Source: Brevibacterium aurantiacum
Lineage (GTDB): Bacteria; Actinomycetota; Actinomycetes; Actinomycetales; Brevibacteriaceae
Reading direction: 5' to 3'
DNA length: 56,209 bases
Assembly: GCF_900169065.1 (NCBI RefSeq)
Contig: NZ_FXZB01000024.1
Span: 1 to 56,209, forward strand
Positions 43,260-51,573 of this stretch are shown here, piece by piece; the stretch's first letter is position 1; each line of letters begins with the position of its first letter. The notes beneath the pieces were generated by a model that was not told the origin of the DNA, did no database searches, and was given only the letters and a program-made list of their open reading frames with translations. Made by a program: the position numbers and the translations under genes.

Positions 43260-43361
43260 CGACACCGCTCAACGGCCCCGCCGAGGTGGGTCTCAGCTTC
43301 CGGAGGACTCCGCCGTCGGGGCGGGGCTCAGCTTCCGGAGATCACGTGAGGGTCGATCAGC

Positions 43362-43625
43362 TCATTTGAGGATCGGGTAGGTCTGATCCTCATTCTGCGT
43401 GTCATTGCGCATCACCCAGTTGAGCAGGCAGGCCATGGCACTGACCAGGACGAATGCGGCACCGCCATAGATGAAGGCGAATCCGAATGCGGTCCCGTCC
43501 TGCCACGCACGGGTGACGATGATCGACAGGACCAGAACGACGACGCCGCAGACGAGCCCCACTTTGAGCGCATCCTTGTAGGACACGGTGCTGGTGGACT
43601 TCTTCTCAGACTTCGATGGTGCCAT
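43362..43625 (-). CDS. Small two-helix membrane protein
   Basis: An 87-residue protein with a charged N-terminus and two hydrophobic segments (about residues 21-39 and 47-69), so it should be a small integral membrane protein. No motif allows a functional call. It lies divergent from the lipoprotein gene at 43768. TATCCT lies six bases before its ATG, and the six-base spacer GGGGGC could also act as a close ribosome-binding site. It is followed by the acyl-CoA synthetase on the same strand, 115 bases away. Confidence 0.7.
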   Translation of the reverse strand: MAPSKSEKKSTSTVSYKDALKVGLVCGVVVLVLSIIVTRAWQDGTAFGFAFIYGGAAFVLVSAMACLLNWVMRNDTQNEDQTYPILK

Positions 43626-43631
43626 GCCCCC

Positions 43632-43637
43632 AGGATA
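43632..43637 (-). promoter_or_regulatory. Possible leaderless -10 element, small membrane protein gene
   Basis: TATCCT on the minus strand ends six bases before the ATG at 43625. Confidence 0.5.
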
Positions 43638-43767
43638 CCGGCCCCAGCTGAGAATCGGGCCACCGAGGTCCCCCCGGCACCGGATCGGCAGGAGACAGGG
43701 GCGTTCCTGAATCGCCGGAATCGTGGTGCGGGTGGACTACCTGGGCAGAACACGCAAAAATGTCTAC

Positions 43768-44445
43768 GTGCCCATCCCCTTTCGCCGCCCCTCCGCTGAG
43801 GCCGCGCGCTCGTTGAACTTCACCCAGGTCACCCCTGGTCAGAAGTCGCGCCCGCGCACCGCAGTGAGGACAGTGATCGCAACAACCCTTGCAACGATCA
43901 CGTTGGCTGGTGTGGCTGCATGCGGTCCGGACAAGGGTCTGCGGGTGGAACCCGAGGGTGAGACGTCTCCCACCCAGTTCGAACCGGGGAACTCGGATGC
44001 CGGCCCGCCCAACAAGCCGTTCTCCCTCACGGAGATCCGCAAGACCATCGTGGAGGCCTCGGGAATCGCAGTCACCGGAAGGGCGACGGAGTCCGCGCAG
44101 GTCATCGACGACTGCGAGGAATGCCTCACATTCGGGAAACCGTTCCTCAGCGGCGACAAGAAGTTCCAAGTCGTCACTGTGGCCAACCCGAAGCAGAAGA
44201 GCGAGGACATTGCTGGCGCCGTCATCAGTGAGAAGGACGGCAAACCACGCCTTGAACTCATCGCCACAGGTAACCAGATGAAACTCAACCCAGGTAAGAA
44301 TGGGACACTGGTGGTGCAGGAGGCGATGTATGCCGACGGCGACGATGCCGGCTACCCTTCGGGTTGGTCGGTGCAGGTGTTCCGCCTGCATGAAGGTAGG
44401 TTTGAACCGGGTCAACGCTTCACGCGGCTTAATGGAGAAACGTAA
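43768..44445 (+). CDS. Lipoprotein of a CseA-like signalling set
   Basis: A protein of about 225 residues, or 240 if the frame is read from GTG 43723. It has a lipobox LAGVAAC after a basic, hydrophobic stretch (VIATTLATITLAGVAAC), so it should be lipidated and anchored outside the membrane. The mature part is mostly beta; CEECLTFGKPFL contains a close Cys pair. It ends immediately at the response regulator start (stop overlaps its ATG), and a histidine kinase follows. This order lipoprotein-regulator-kinase is that of the CseA-CseB-CseC cell-envelope stress system of Streptomyces, in which CseA is a negative modulator. GTG 43768 is preferred since AAAAAT lies six bases upstream, but the start remains uncertain. 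Confidence 0.72.
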   Translation: MPIPFRRPSAEAARSLNFTQVTPGQKSRPRTAVRTVIATTLATITLAGVAACGPDKGLRVEPEGETSPTQFEPGNSDAGPPNKPFSLTEIRKTIVEASGIAVTGRATESAQVIDDCEECLTFGKPFLSGDKKFQVVTVANPKQKSEDIAGAVISEKDGKPRLELIATGNQMKLNPGKNGTLVVQEAMYADGDDAGYPSGWSVQVFRLHEGRFEPGQRFTRLNGET

Positions 44446-45461
44446 TGCATATTGTTCTGGTTGAGGATGACGAGGTCATCCGGGAAACGACCCAGATCGG
44501 CCTGGAACGGTTCGATTACACGGTGTCGGCATTTGCCGACGGACGTGAGGGATACGAGTTCGTCGCTGCACATGGTGCCGACGTTCTGCTTCTCGACCTC
44601 ATGCTGCCCACCATGAACGGCGCATCGATCTGCCGGGCGGTGCGTGAGCGCTCCACCATTCCCATCATCATCATCTCCGCACGCTCGGATGCGATCGACA
44701 TCGTCCAGGCGCTCGAGGCCGGAGCCGACGACTACCTCACCAAACCCTTCGACATGCAGGTGCTCAATGCCCGCATCCGCGCCGTCGTTCGCCGCTTCAT
44801 CACCACCGGCACCGACAAACTCGGCTACTCCCCGACGACCGAGATGGGCGAGGAGCACGAAACCGTGATCGGCCCCGGCGGCATGATCACCGGAGACGGC
44901 ATCCCCGAGGTGCTCGGAGCCAGCCCCGGCATGGACACTCGCGAACGACTCAAGGCTCAGCTCGAGTCCGACGACACGTACTTGGGTGCGGGCGGAAAAT
45001 TCACCTCGGCGGATATGAACGCCGGTGGAGACGAGCAGATGATCGGCGGCGACGTCTCCGTTCCACCTCGCCCCGACGGCTCACCGGCCATGCAGTCCGG
45101 GTCGGGTCAGGGCGGCTACATGGGTGCGAGCCAGCCCCAATCCGGAGGCACCGACTCCGATGGTGAGCTCGGTCCGTTCCGCACTCGCCTGGGTTCGCTG
45201 GTCCTCGACACCGGTCGCCTGACCGTGGAGATCGACGGCGAAGAGGTTCACCTCACCCCCACCGAGCTGCGCGTCCTCCTGCTCCTGACCGAGCAGCCCG
45301 AACACGTCTATTCGCGTGAGAAGATCGCCTTCACCGTCTGGGGCTACGAATGGGCCGGCGACTCCCGTGTCGTCGACGTCCACATTCAGCGCCTGCGGAA
45401 GAAGATCGGCGCCAACATGATCGAGACCGTCCGCGGATTCGGATACCGCTTCGCGGGCTGA
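44445..45461 (+). CDS. OmpR-family response regulator with an unusually long linker
   Basis: A 338-residue regulator, about 100 residues longer than usual. The receiver domain (about 1-115) has phosphoacceptor Asp51 (LLLDLMLPTMNG) and switch Lys100 (DDYLTKPFD). A winged helix-turn-helix forms the C-terminal 94 residues (about 245-338), ending RVVDVHIQRLRKKIGANMIE. The roughly 125 residues in between are rich in Gly, Ser, Asp, Met and Gln with no predicted domain. The gene starts in the lipoprotein stop codon, and the kinase follows four bases after its end, so the three are one operon. Most likely a cell-envelope stress response controller. Confidence 0.9.
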   Translation: MHIVLVEDDEVIRETTQIGLERFDYTVSAFADGREGYEFVAAHGADVLLLDLMLPTMNGASICRAVRERSTIPIIIISARSDAIDIVQALEAGADDYLTKPFDMQVLNARIRAVVRRFITTGTDKLGYSPTTEMGEEHETVIGPGGMITGDGIPEVLGASPGMDTRERLKAQLESDDTYLGAGGKFTSADMNAGGDEQMIGGDVSVPPRPDGSPAMQSGSGQGGYMGASQPQSGGTDSDGELGPFRTRLGSLVLDTGRLTVEIDGEEVHLTPTELRVLLLLTEQPEHVYSREKIAFTVWGYEWAGDSRVVDVHIQRLRKKIGANMIETVRGFGYRFAG

Positions 45462-45465
45462 TCGC

Positions 45466-46746
45466 ATGTCACTGCGCTGGAAGATCTCCCTTCTCATCGT
45501 TGCCTCGGTCATCATCGCCGTGCTCTCCTGCTCGATCGTGCTGCGCCAATCCGCGGCCCGTGCCGAGGACGACCGGATGCGATCGACCGTGACCGAGCAG
45601 CTTGCGAACTCCGTCGCGATCTTCTCCGAGACCGGGGTGCTCACCCTCAACGCCCGCATCGATGACCCGGCACTGCCAAAGGATGCACGTGCCCAGGCGC
45701 TCAAGGGTCAGAGCGTGACGATGCGCTCCGAGGTCGATGGGGAGGAGATCGTGTGGGCGGCGGCTCCGATCGAGGTCGGCTCCTACACCGAGGTGATCTC
45801 CGTGCGTGCCTCGACCAAGGACAGTCAGGAGCTCATCGGCCGTATCGACCAGGCGCTGCTGGTGGGCATGATCGGCTCCGCGCTGGTCGTCGGCGGTGTC
45901 GGCTCCATTGTGGCCGGGCGCATCTCCCGCAGGCTGACTCTGGGTGCTCAGGCCGCACGGAAGATCGCGGCCGGGGACACGAGCATCAGAATCGCCGATG
46001 TCGTTGACGACACGGACCAGGAGGTCGCGGCCTTCGCCTCGGCGGTCGACACTGCTGTGACGCGCCTGACTGAACGCATCGACTCCGAACAGCGGTTCAC
46101 CGCTGACCTGGCCCACGAGATGCGGACCCCGCTGACAGGGCTGGTCAACGCGGCCAACCTGCTCGAAGAGGATTCGCGTCCCGCCGAACTCGTCAAGGAC
46201 CGAGTCAAGCGCATGCAGGTGCTCGTTGAGGACCTCCTCGAGGTCTCCCGCCTCGATGCGGGGCGGGCGAATCCCGAGTTCACCCGCGTCAACATCGACC
46301 AGGCGATCCGATCGCTGCTGGGCACGATGACGGCCTCCGGCGCCCTGGCCGGTCACGACATCGGCACACAGTTCGCGGCTCTGAACTCAACTCTGGTCAC
46401 CGATGTCCGCCGCTTCGAACGCATCATCTCGAACCTGCTGGTCAACGCCATCAAACACGGTGCGGATCCGATCCGACTGGAGACGAGCACCCGCAGCATC
46501 ACGATCACCGACTCCGGTTCCGGCTACCCGCCCGACATCGTCAACACCGGCCCGACCCGCTTCGTCTCCGCAGGTGGCGGCGGTATGGGTCTTGGCCTCG
46601 TGATCGCGCAGGGTCAGGCCCGTCTGCTGGGCATCCGACTCATCTTCAGCAACGACCCGATCACCGGCGGTGCTCGGACCGAGGCGATCTTCCCCGATCC
46701 CGAGGCTCAGGACCAGGCCCTCAAGCAGTACCTCGAAACCGCCTGA
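45466..46746 (+). CDS. Sensor histidine kinase of a CseC-like system
   Basis: A 426-residue kinase. It has an N-terminal transmembrane helix (about 8-26), a short extracytoplasmic domain (about 30-125), a second helix (about 130-150), a HAMP-like linker, the H-box with His217 (FTADLAHEMRTPLTG), the N-box ISNLLVNAIKHGAD and ATP-binding elements DSGSGYPP and GGGGMGLGLVIAQG. It is the third gene of the lipoprotein-regulator-kinase set. The catalytic domain is somewhat short, but its motifs are complete. Trigger and targets are not evident in the sequence. Confidence 0.9.
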   Translation: MSLRWKISLLIVASVIIAVLSCSIVLRQSAARAEDDRMRSTVTEQLANSVAIFSETGVLTLNARIDDPALPKDARAQALKGQSVTMRSEVDGEEIVWAAAPIEVGSYTEVISVRASTKDSQELIGRIDQALLVGMIGSALVVGGVGSIVAGRISRRLTLGAQAARKIAAGDTSIRIADVVDDTDQEVAAFASAVDTAVTRLTERIDSEQRFTADLAHEMRTPLTGLVNAANLLEEDSRPAELVKDRVKRMQVLVEDLLEVSRLDAGRANPEFTRVNIDQAIRSLLGTMTASGALAGHDIGTQFAALNSTLVTDVRRFERIISNLLVNAIKHGADPIRLETSTRSITITDSGSGYPPDIVNTGPTRFVSAGGGGMGLGLVIAQGQARLLGIRLIFSNDPITGGARTEAIFPDPEAQDQALKQYLETA

Positions 46747-46761
46747 GCACCCAGCGGCAGT

Positions 46762-46830
46762 CGCAGTGCGCTGTCAGCTTCGCAGTGTGCCGTCAGCAGC
46801 GCTGTGTGCCGTCGTCAGCTGCGCAGTGCG
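46762..46830. repeat. Degenerate 19-22 base repeats between convergent genes
   Basis: Units at 46762-46780, 46781-46799 and 46800-46821 follow the pattern CGCAGTGYGCYGTCAGC, and CGCAGTGCG starts again at 46822. They lie in the short gap between the kinase (+) and the DUF1990 gene (-), running into the end of the latter. Their role is unknown. Confidence 0.65.
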
Positions 46831-47318
46831 CGAGCATATCGCCTGCGGTAGATGATCTGAGCGAGACGGACGAAGGGTTCGCCTAGGCGCCAGATCCCCA
46901 TTCCCGCTCGTGAGACCGAACGCAGCACGAGGAACACGCGGTCATCGGGAGTGCGGATGAGGATGAAGGATTCCTCGCCCGTGATCGGATGCCCGGGCTT
47001 CGTCCCATAGGTGAAGCCACGACGAGTCTCGGACTCGAAGACGGTGATGACTCGAGCCGGCTCCGGCAGGCGAAACGGCCCCAGCCGCACGAAGATCGTC
47101 GGCTCCTGGCCGGCCTCGACCCGTGGGATGTCATGGCCAGTCTGTGCAAGCCCGATGTCGAAGCCGCTGCGGATCTTCACCTCCCAGTGCAGGAGCTCTT
47201 CGGCACAGCGGTCAAAGGTGTCACGCCCGTGGCCGATGAAGAAGGCCGACTCGAAGTCCCGGTAGCCTGCCGGCCGGTCGACCCAGCGAGGCGAGAGCGG
47301 CTGCGTCAGAGTGTCCAT
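46815..47318 (-). CDS. DUF1990-family protein
   Basis: A 167-residue protein of the DUF1990 (UPF0548) family; the diagnostic part is RRGFTYGTKPGHPITGEESFI. Members are small soluble proteins of unknown function. The N-terminus GRDTFDRCAEELLHWEVKIRSG is also typical. TAGGTT lies six bases upstream of the ATG at 47318, so the message should be leaderless. It converges with the kinase gene of the Cse-like operon. The C-terminus overlaps an intergenic repeat array. Confidence 0.85.
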   Translation of the reverse strand: MDTLTQPLSPRWVDRPAGYRDFESAFFIGHGRDTFDRCAEELLHWEVKIRSGFDIGLAQTGHDIPRVEAGQEPTIFVRLGPFRLPEPARVITVFESETRRGFTYGTKPGHPITGEESFILIRTPDDRVFLVLRSVSRAGMGIWRLGEPFVRLAQIIYRRRYARALRS

Positions 47319-47324
47319 GCCACC

Positions 47325-47330
47325 AACCTA
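47325..47330 (-). promoter_or_regulatory. Leaderless -10 element, DUF1990 gene
   Basis: TAGGTT on the minus strand ends six bases before the ATG at 47318. Confidence 0.55.
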
Positions 47331-47472
47331 ACCGAATCCCGGACACACCGGTGCCAAGTCTCCTGCGAACAAGTAAGGTGCCAAGTACCGACATCCGCTC
47401 AATCGAATGTCCGCTAAGAAAACGCTTGACACCCACCACGTACGACAGTCACGGATCAAAGGAGAACCAAGA

Positions 47473-47925
47473 ATGCGCACACTCAATGGAATCGATGAGA
47501 TCACTTCGCTCGTCGGCACCGAGCTGGGCTCGTCCGAGTGGACGACGATCGACCAGGACGCGATCAACACCTTCGCCGATGTCACCGACGATCACCAGTG
47601 GATCCACATCGACGAGGAGCGCGCGGCAGAAGGCCCCTACGGAGCGACGATCGTCCACGGCTTCTTCACCTTGTCTCTGATCCCGAAGTTCTCCAGCGAG
47701 ATCTTCACCATCGAAGGTGTGTCCATCCGCGTCAACTACGGGCTGAACAAGGTCCGCTTCGCACAGCCCGTGCCGGTGGGTTCGCGCCTGCGCGGCACCG
47801 TCAGCGTCAACGAGGTCATCCCCGGGGACAAGGGCACCCAGGTCATCCTCAAACACGTCATCGAGATCGAAGGCCAGGAACGACCGGCATGCATCGCCGA
47901 GGTGGTCACCCTCCTCGTCGAGTGA
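47473..47925 (+). CDS. MaoC-family (R)-enoyl-CoA hydratase-like protein
   Basis: A 150-residue single hot-dog domain. The hydratase 2 motif is intact in FADVTDDHQWIHIDEERAA followed by GPYGATIVHGFFTLSL, with the catalytic Asp and His. Such proteins hydrate 2-enoyl-CoAs to (R)-3-hydroxyacyl-CoA. GGAG lies ten bases upstream of the ATG at 47473; a longer in-frame extension to 47407 was rejected. It converges with the trehalose fusion gene across a perfect hairpin. A role in fatty or branched acid degradation fits the window but is not proven. Confidence 0.88.
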   Translation: MRTLNGIDEITSLVGTELGSSEWTTIDQDAINTFADVTDDHQWIHIDEERAAEGPYGATIVHGFFTLSLIPKFSSEIFTIEGVSIRVNYGLNKVRFAQPVPVGSRLRGTVSVNEVIPGDKGTQVILKHVIEIEGQERPACIAEVVTLLVE

Positions 47926-47953
47926 CCTGACCTCCACAGCACAATGGCGCCCA

Positions 47954-47988
47954 CCGCCCCAGCTGACACTGACGCTCAGCTGGGGCGG
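47954..47988. terminator. Bidirectional terminator hairpin
   Basis: CCGCCCCAGCTGA (47954-47966) pairs perfectly with 47976-47988 around a 9-base loop. The right arm covers the last codons of the OtsB-GH15 gene. It separates two convergent genes. Confidence 0.75.
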
Positions 47989-50621
47989 AACTCGTCGAGC
48001 ATCTGCGCGACGCGGATGTAGCCGAGGTGCGAATATGCCTGGGGATGGTTGCCCAGGTGCATCTCCGCGACCGGGTCGTACTCCTCGGCCAGCAGCCCGG
48101 TCGGCCCCAGCAGGTTGTCCACCTGCCGGAACAGGTCCCAGGCATCGTCGATGCGTCCGACCTTGATGAAGGCTTCGACGAGCCAGGTCGTGCAGATGTG
48201 GAATCCGCCCTCAAGGCCGGGCAACCCGTCGTCGTAGCGGTAGCGGAAGACCGTCGGTCCCACCCGCAGTTCACGTTCGATGGCGTCGACTGTCGAGATG
48301 AAGCGCGGATCATCGGCGGGCAGCAGACCCGAGAGTCCCACGAACAGGCACGCCGAGTCGAGATCGGTCTCGCCGTAGGCAACGGTGAAGGCCCCGACCT
48401 CCTCGTTGTACCCGTTCTCGAGCACATCGTGGGCGATCTCCTCGCGCAGCTGCCGCCAGGCCCCGGGGAGTTCACGACCGAAGCGTTCGGCGATCTGCAG
48501 CGCCCGATCGACCGTCACCCAGCACATCACACGCGTGTAGACGTTGTGCTTGGGCGGCCGCCTGGCCTCCCAGATGCCGTGATCGGCCTCGAACCACCGC
48601 TTGCTCACGGCCTCGACCATCTGGCAGGTCAGTCGCCAATAGGAATCCGGAAGATCGCCGAGGTGCTCGCTGAGCTCGTTGAGGAGCTCGGTGACCGGCC
48701 CGAAGACGTCGAGCTGAACCTGATGTTCGGCCGCGTTGCCCACTCGCACCGGCCGGGAACCCGCGTATCCAGGCAGATGGGCCAGCACCGCCTCGGTGGT
48801 CAGGGCGGAGCCGTCGACGGCGTAGAGCGGGTGGAGCTGTTCAGGAGACACAGTGCGGGCCAGGATTCCCGTGAGCCAGGACAGGAAACCTTCGGCCTCA
48901 CCGGTCGATCCCAGCGCGAGCAGGGCGCGCACGGTCATCGAGCCGTCGCGCAGCCAGGTGTAGCGGTAGTCCCAGTTGCGCACGCCGCCGATGCCCTCCG
49001 GCAGGGAGGTCGTGGGTGCGGCGAGGACTCCCCCGGTCGGTTCGTGACAGAGGGCGCGCAGGGTGATGGCCGAGCGGATGACCTCTTCGCGGTGGTGGCC
49101 GGGGATGTTGAGCGTATCGACCCAGTTGGTCCAGAAGTTCAGGGCGCGTTCGCGCACATGGTGCTCTCCGCCGGTGGCCATGTACCTCGCGTCACCGGTT
49201 CCGGTGCCGCAGGCCAAGACCAGCACGACGGCTCCTCCGGGTTGCTGCGAAGGCACAACGACCGCCTCGGCGGTGTGAGACTGCCCGACATCGCTGATCT
49301 CGAAGTCGATGCCCGGTGCGATCAGGGAGATGGGCTCGGAGGTCCCCAGCACCTGCACTCCGTCGTCGGTGCGCACCATCTGCGTCGGCACGGTCGCATA
49401 GTCGAGGCGTGGGGCGAAGCGGATCCGGGCCGAGGTGTCGCCGGTGAGCACGCGCACGACGATGGTGTCATCACTGTTGGCATCGACCGGGGCGAGGTAG
49501 TCGAGGCAGCTGAGCCCCGGCCACCGGGTCTCCAGCAACGTCGAGTGGGTGATGTAGCGCTGCGTCAAGGGCGCGGTTCCGGCCTCTGTTTCGACAGCGA
49601 AGAACCCGGCCGCCTCAGCGCCGAGGATCTCGGAGAACATCGATGAGGAGTGCGGCAGCGGGTGCGGCATCCAGCAGATGCGGCCGCCCGGGTCCACGAG
49701 CGCCGTCGACTGCCCATTGCCCAGCAGGCTGTGCCGATGGATCGGGGTCGCGCGCCTGCCGAAGAGCCAGGATTTGCGCAGCTCGTAGATCGCAGCGAGG
49801 ACGACAGAGACCTCGGCCGGTGAGCTGATCCGGTAGTCGGCGTGGGTATCGCCGGGTTCACGGCCGACCTTGAGCCCCAGATCCTGGTCCCCGAGTGTTT
49901 CGAGTGCGAATTCGTCTGCGGTGTCGTCGCCGATGAACACGACCACCTCGGCGCCGGTCTGCTGCCGCAGGCGCTGCAGAGCCTCGGCCTTGGACGAGGG
50001 GACGACCGAGAGGTCGATGACCTGCTTGCCCCGAGTCGGGAAGATCACGTGGGCCTCGACCAAGTCGTTGACCGCGTCTTCGACCTCCTGACGTTCGGAC
50101 TCGTCGAGTCCGCGCAGGTGCACGGCGGCACCGGTGGTCTTGTGTTCGATGATCGTGGTCGGCAGGGTCTGGAAGACGTCTCGCCGGAGTCCGTCTAAGG
50201 CGGTGCGCTGCTCCTCGTCGAGGGTGTCGATGGCGACCGTGTCCGTCTCTCCACCATGGGAGCCGAAGAGGTGGACCTCCCGCGGCAGCCGTGACATGGC
50301 CGCGAGGTCGCGCAGGCTGCGCCCGGAGATCACCCCCGCCGAGGTGGTCGGAAGCAGAGCGAGCGCGCGCAGTGAGTCGACCGAGGAGTCCAGCGGGAAC
50401 GCCTGACCTGGCAGGTCGACGATCGGTGCGATGGTGCCGTCGTAGTCTGTGGCGATGAGAAGCGAGGAGGAACGAGAGACCTCGAAGAGGCGGCGGAAGA
50501 GTTCCGGGGAGAGTTCGCGGCTGGCCTCGGCCAGGTCACCCAGGAGGCCGGATGAGCTGACGGAGGCGGCTATCGGAGTCAGCGGAGAAAGATTCTCGTA
50601 GTCATGCTCGACGGTACTCAT
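47976..50621 (-). CDS. Fused trehalose-6-phosphate phosphatase and GH15 glucosidase
   Basis: An 881-residue two-domain enzyme. Residues 40-280 are an OtsB-type HAD phosphatase: Asp59 and Asp61 in TDYDGTIAPI, SGRSLRDLA, GSHGGE and GDDTADEFALE. Residues 285-881 are a glycoside hydrolase family 15 domain (glucoamylase/trehalase type) with VRNWDYRYTWLRDGSMT, HNVYTRVMCWV and LLAEEYDPVAEMHLGNHPQA, where the Glu residues are candidate catalytic acid and base. The fusion would remove phosphate from trehalose-6-phosphate and then possibly hydrolyse the trehalose, as actinobacterial GH15 trehalases do. Trehalose synthase genes are not in the window. GAGGTGAG precedes the start. Confidence 0.88.
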   Translation of the reverse strand: MSTVEHDYENLSPLTPIAASVSSSGLLGDLAEASRELSPELFRRLFEVSRSSSLLIATDYDGTIAPIVDLPGQAFPLDSSVDSLRALALLPTTSAGVISGRSLRDLAAMSRLPREVHLFGSHGGETDTVAIDTLDEEQRTALDGLRRDVFQTLPTTIIEHKTTGAAVHLRGLDESERQEVEDAVNDLVEAHVIFPTRGKQVIDLSVVPSSKAEALQRLRQQTGAEVVVFIGDDTADEFALETLGDQDLGLKVGREPGDTHADYRISSPAEVSVVLAAIYELRKSWLFGRRATPIHRHSLLGNGQSTALVDPGGRICWMPHPLPHSSSMFSEILGAEAAGFFAVETEAGTAPLTQRYITHSTLLETRWPGLSCLDYLAPVDANSDDTIVVRVLTGDTSARIRFAPRLDYATVPTQMVRTDDGVQVLGTSEPISLIAPGIDFEISDVGQSHTAEAVVVPSQQPGGAVVLVLACGTGTGDARYMATGGEHHVRERALNFWTNWVDTLNIPGHHREEVIRSAITLRALCHEPTGGVLAAPTTSLPEGIGGVRNWDYRYTWLRDGSMTVRALLALGSTGEAEGFLSWLTGILARTVSPEQLHPLYAVDGSALTTEAVLAHLPGYAGSRPVRVGNAAEHQVQLDVFGPVTELLNELSEHLGDLPDSYWRLTCQMVEAVSKRWFEADHGIWEARRPPKHNVYTRVMCWVTVDRALQIAERFGRELPGAWRQLREEIAHDVLENGYNEEVGAFTVAYGETDLDSACLFVGLSGLLPADDPRFISTVDAIERELRVGPTVFRYRYDDGLPGLEGGFHICTTWLVEAFIKVGRIDDAWDLFRQVDNLLGPTGLLAEEYDPVAEMHLGNHPQAYSHLGYIRVAQMLDEFRPS

Positions 50622-50726
50622 CTCACCTCGGTCTTCTCGAGTTCGGCTGTGGTCCTCATGTGATGGACCGTGCTGGCAATGCAGGGCGTGGCGAGCATGC
50701 AGGCTGCTCCGAGTCCACGGCCCGGG

Positions 50727-51473
50727 TCAGTTCTTGGTCTCGGGCCGGTTCTGATCGTCTGGATCCTCGGGAGCTTTGAGATCCTCGGTCGTGTTCAGTT
50801 CATCGAAAGAGTCTGAGGTTACGTAGTCGGCGTCGGCTGCCCCTACCTGACCGGCCGCAACCTGCTTGGCCTTGCTGATGCGCGAGTAGCCGCCGATGAT
50901 GAAGATGACTCCGGCGATGAGCGTGGCCACGCCGGTGAACCCGAGGATCCACAGTGCACCGAAGCCGTCGCCGAACATGAGGATCACGCCGAGCAGCACG
51001 TGGCAGGCCGCGGCGATGAGGAAGTCCGATGCCATGGGGTGAGACTTGAGCTGGCGGTAGTTCCACAGTTCGAGGAGACCGTGCAGCAGTGCCCAGATGC
51101 TCATGGCTGCGCGCAGTTCCGCCGGCTGCTCGGCGAGGAACAGGAACACGATCGCGGGGACCGTGATGATCGCCTGGCCGTAGACCGCGGTGCGCACGTT
51201 CAGCGGCGAACGCAGTCCCTGGTAGACGAGCACCAGCGCGAACAGCACCAGGTAGCTGATGGAGAGGATGTCGACGATGTCGACGCCCATCGACAGGTGC
51301 TTGGGGCTGGCGGCATCGCGTGGCCAGAAGACCGTCGCGAAGCCGAAGGCGACGCCGAGGATTCCGCGGACGACCATCGGAGCACCGAGTGCCTTCGACT
51401 CGGAGATGGCCTGAGGCAATGCCTCGGGTCGCGGTTGCGTGGACTCGGTGCGCGGTTCGTCGGTACTCATCAC
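50727..51473 (-). CDS. DUF308/HdeD-like membrane protein
   Basis: A 248-residue membrane protein with about six hydrophobic segments between residues 30 and 195 (for example LVLFALVLVYQGLR and LIAAACHVLLGVILMFG) and a long acidic C-terminal tail. The layout resembles the DUF308/HdeD group; no function is known. The GTG at 51473 was chosen because TAAACT ends six bases upstream, indicating a leaderless message; the adjacent ATG at 51470 is an alternative. It is divergent from the ArsR-like regulator. It lies 105 bases upstream of the trehalose fusion gene on the same strand. Confidence 0.75.
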   Translation of the reverse strand: MMSTDEPRTESTQPRPEALPQAISESKALGAPMVVRGILGVAFGFATVFWPRDAASPKHLSMGVDIVDILSISYLVLFALVLVYQGLRSPLNVRTAVYGQAIITVPAIVFLFLAEQPAELRAAMSIWALLHGLLELWNYRQLKSHPMASDFLIAAACHVLLGVILMFGDGFGALWILGFTGVATLIAGVIFIIGGYSRISKAKQVAAGQVGAADADYVTSDSFDELNTTEDLKAPEDPDDQNRPETKN

Positions 51474-51479
51474 GACACC

Positions 51480-51485
51480 AGTTTA
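51480..51485 (-). promoter_or_regulatory. Leaderless -10 element, DUF308-like gene
   Basis: TAAACT on the minus strand ends six bases before the GTG at 51473. Confidence 0.55.
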
Positions 51486-51540
51486 GGTCTCTCACCTGAG
51501 TCTGTCTGGTGTTGGCCTGGACACAACCTCCTCATGTATT

Positions 51541-51567
51541 TACGTAATTACGTACTTTGTGTATTCT
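51541..51567 (+). promoter_or_regulatory. ArsR-like gene promoter and palindromic operator
   Basis: TACGTAATTACGTA (51541-51554) is a perfect 14-bp palindrome. TATTCT at 51562-51567 is a -10 element six bases before the ATG at 51574; TTTACG at 51539-51544 is the likely -35 with 17-base spacing. Binding at the palindrome would cover the -35 and spacer, fitting autorepression. Confidence 0.75.
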
Positions 51568-51573
51568 GGGCTT

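Noticed and set aside
48027..49646. 539-codon open frame antisense to the OtsB-GH15 gene
   Set aside because: The opposite strand carries intact catalytic motifs of two enzyme families; this is a high-GC shadow.
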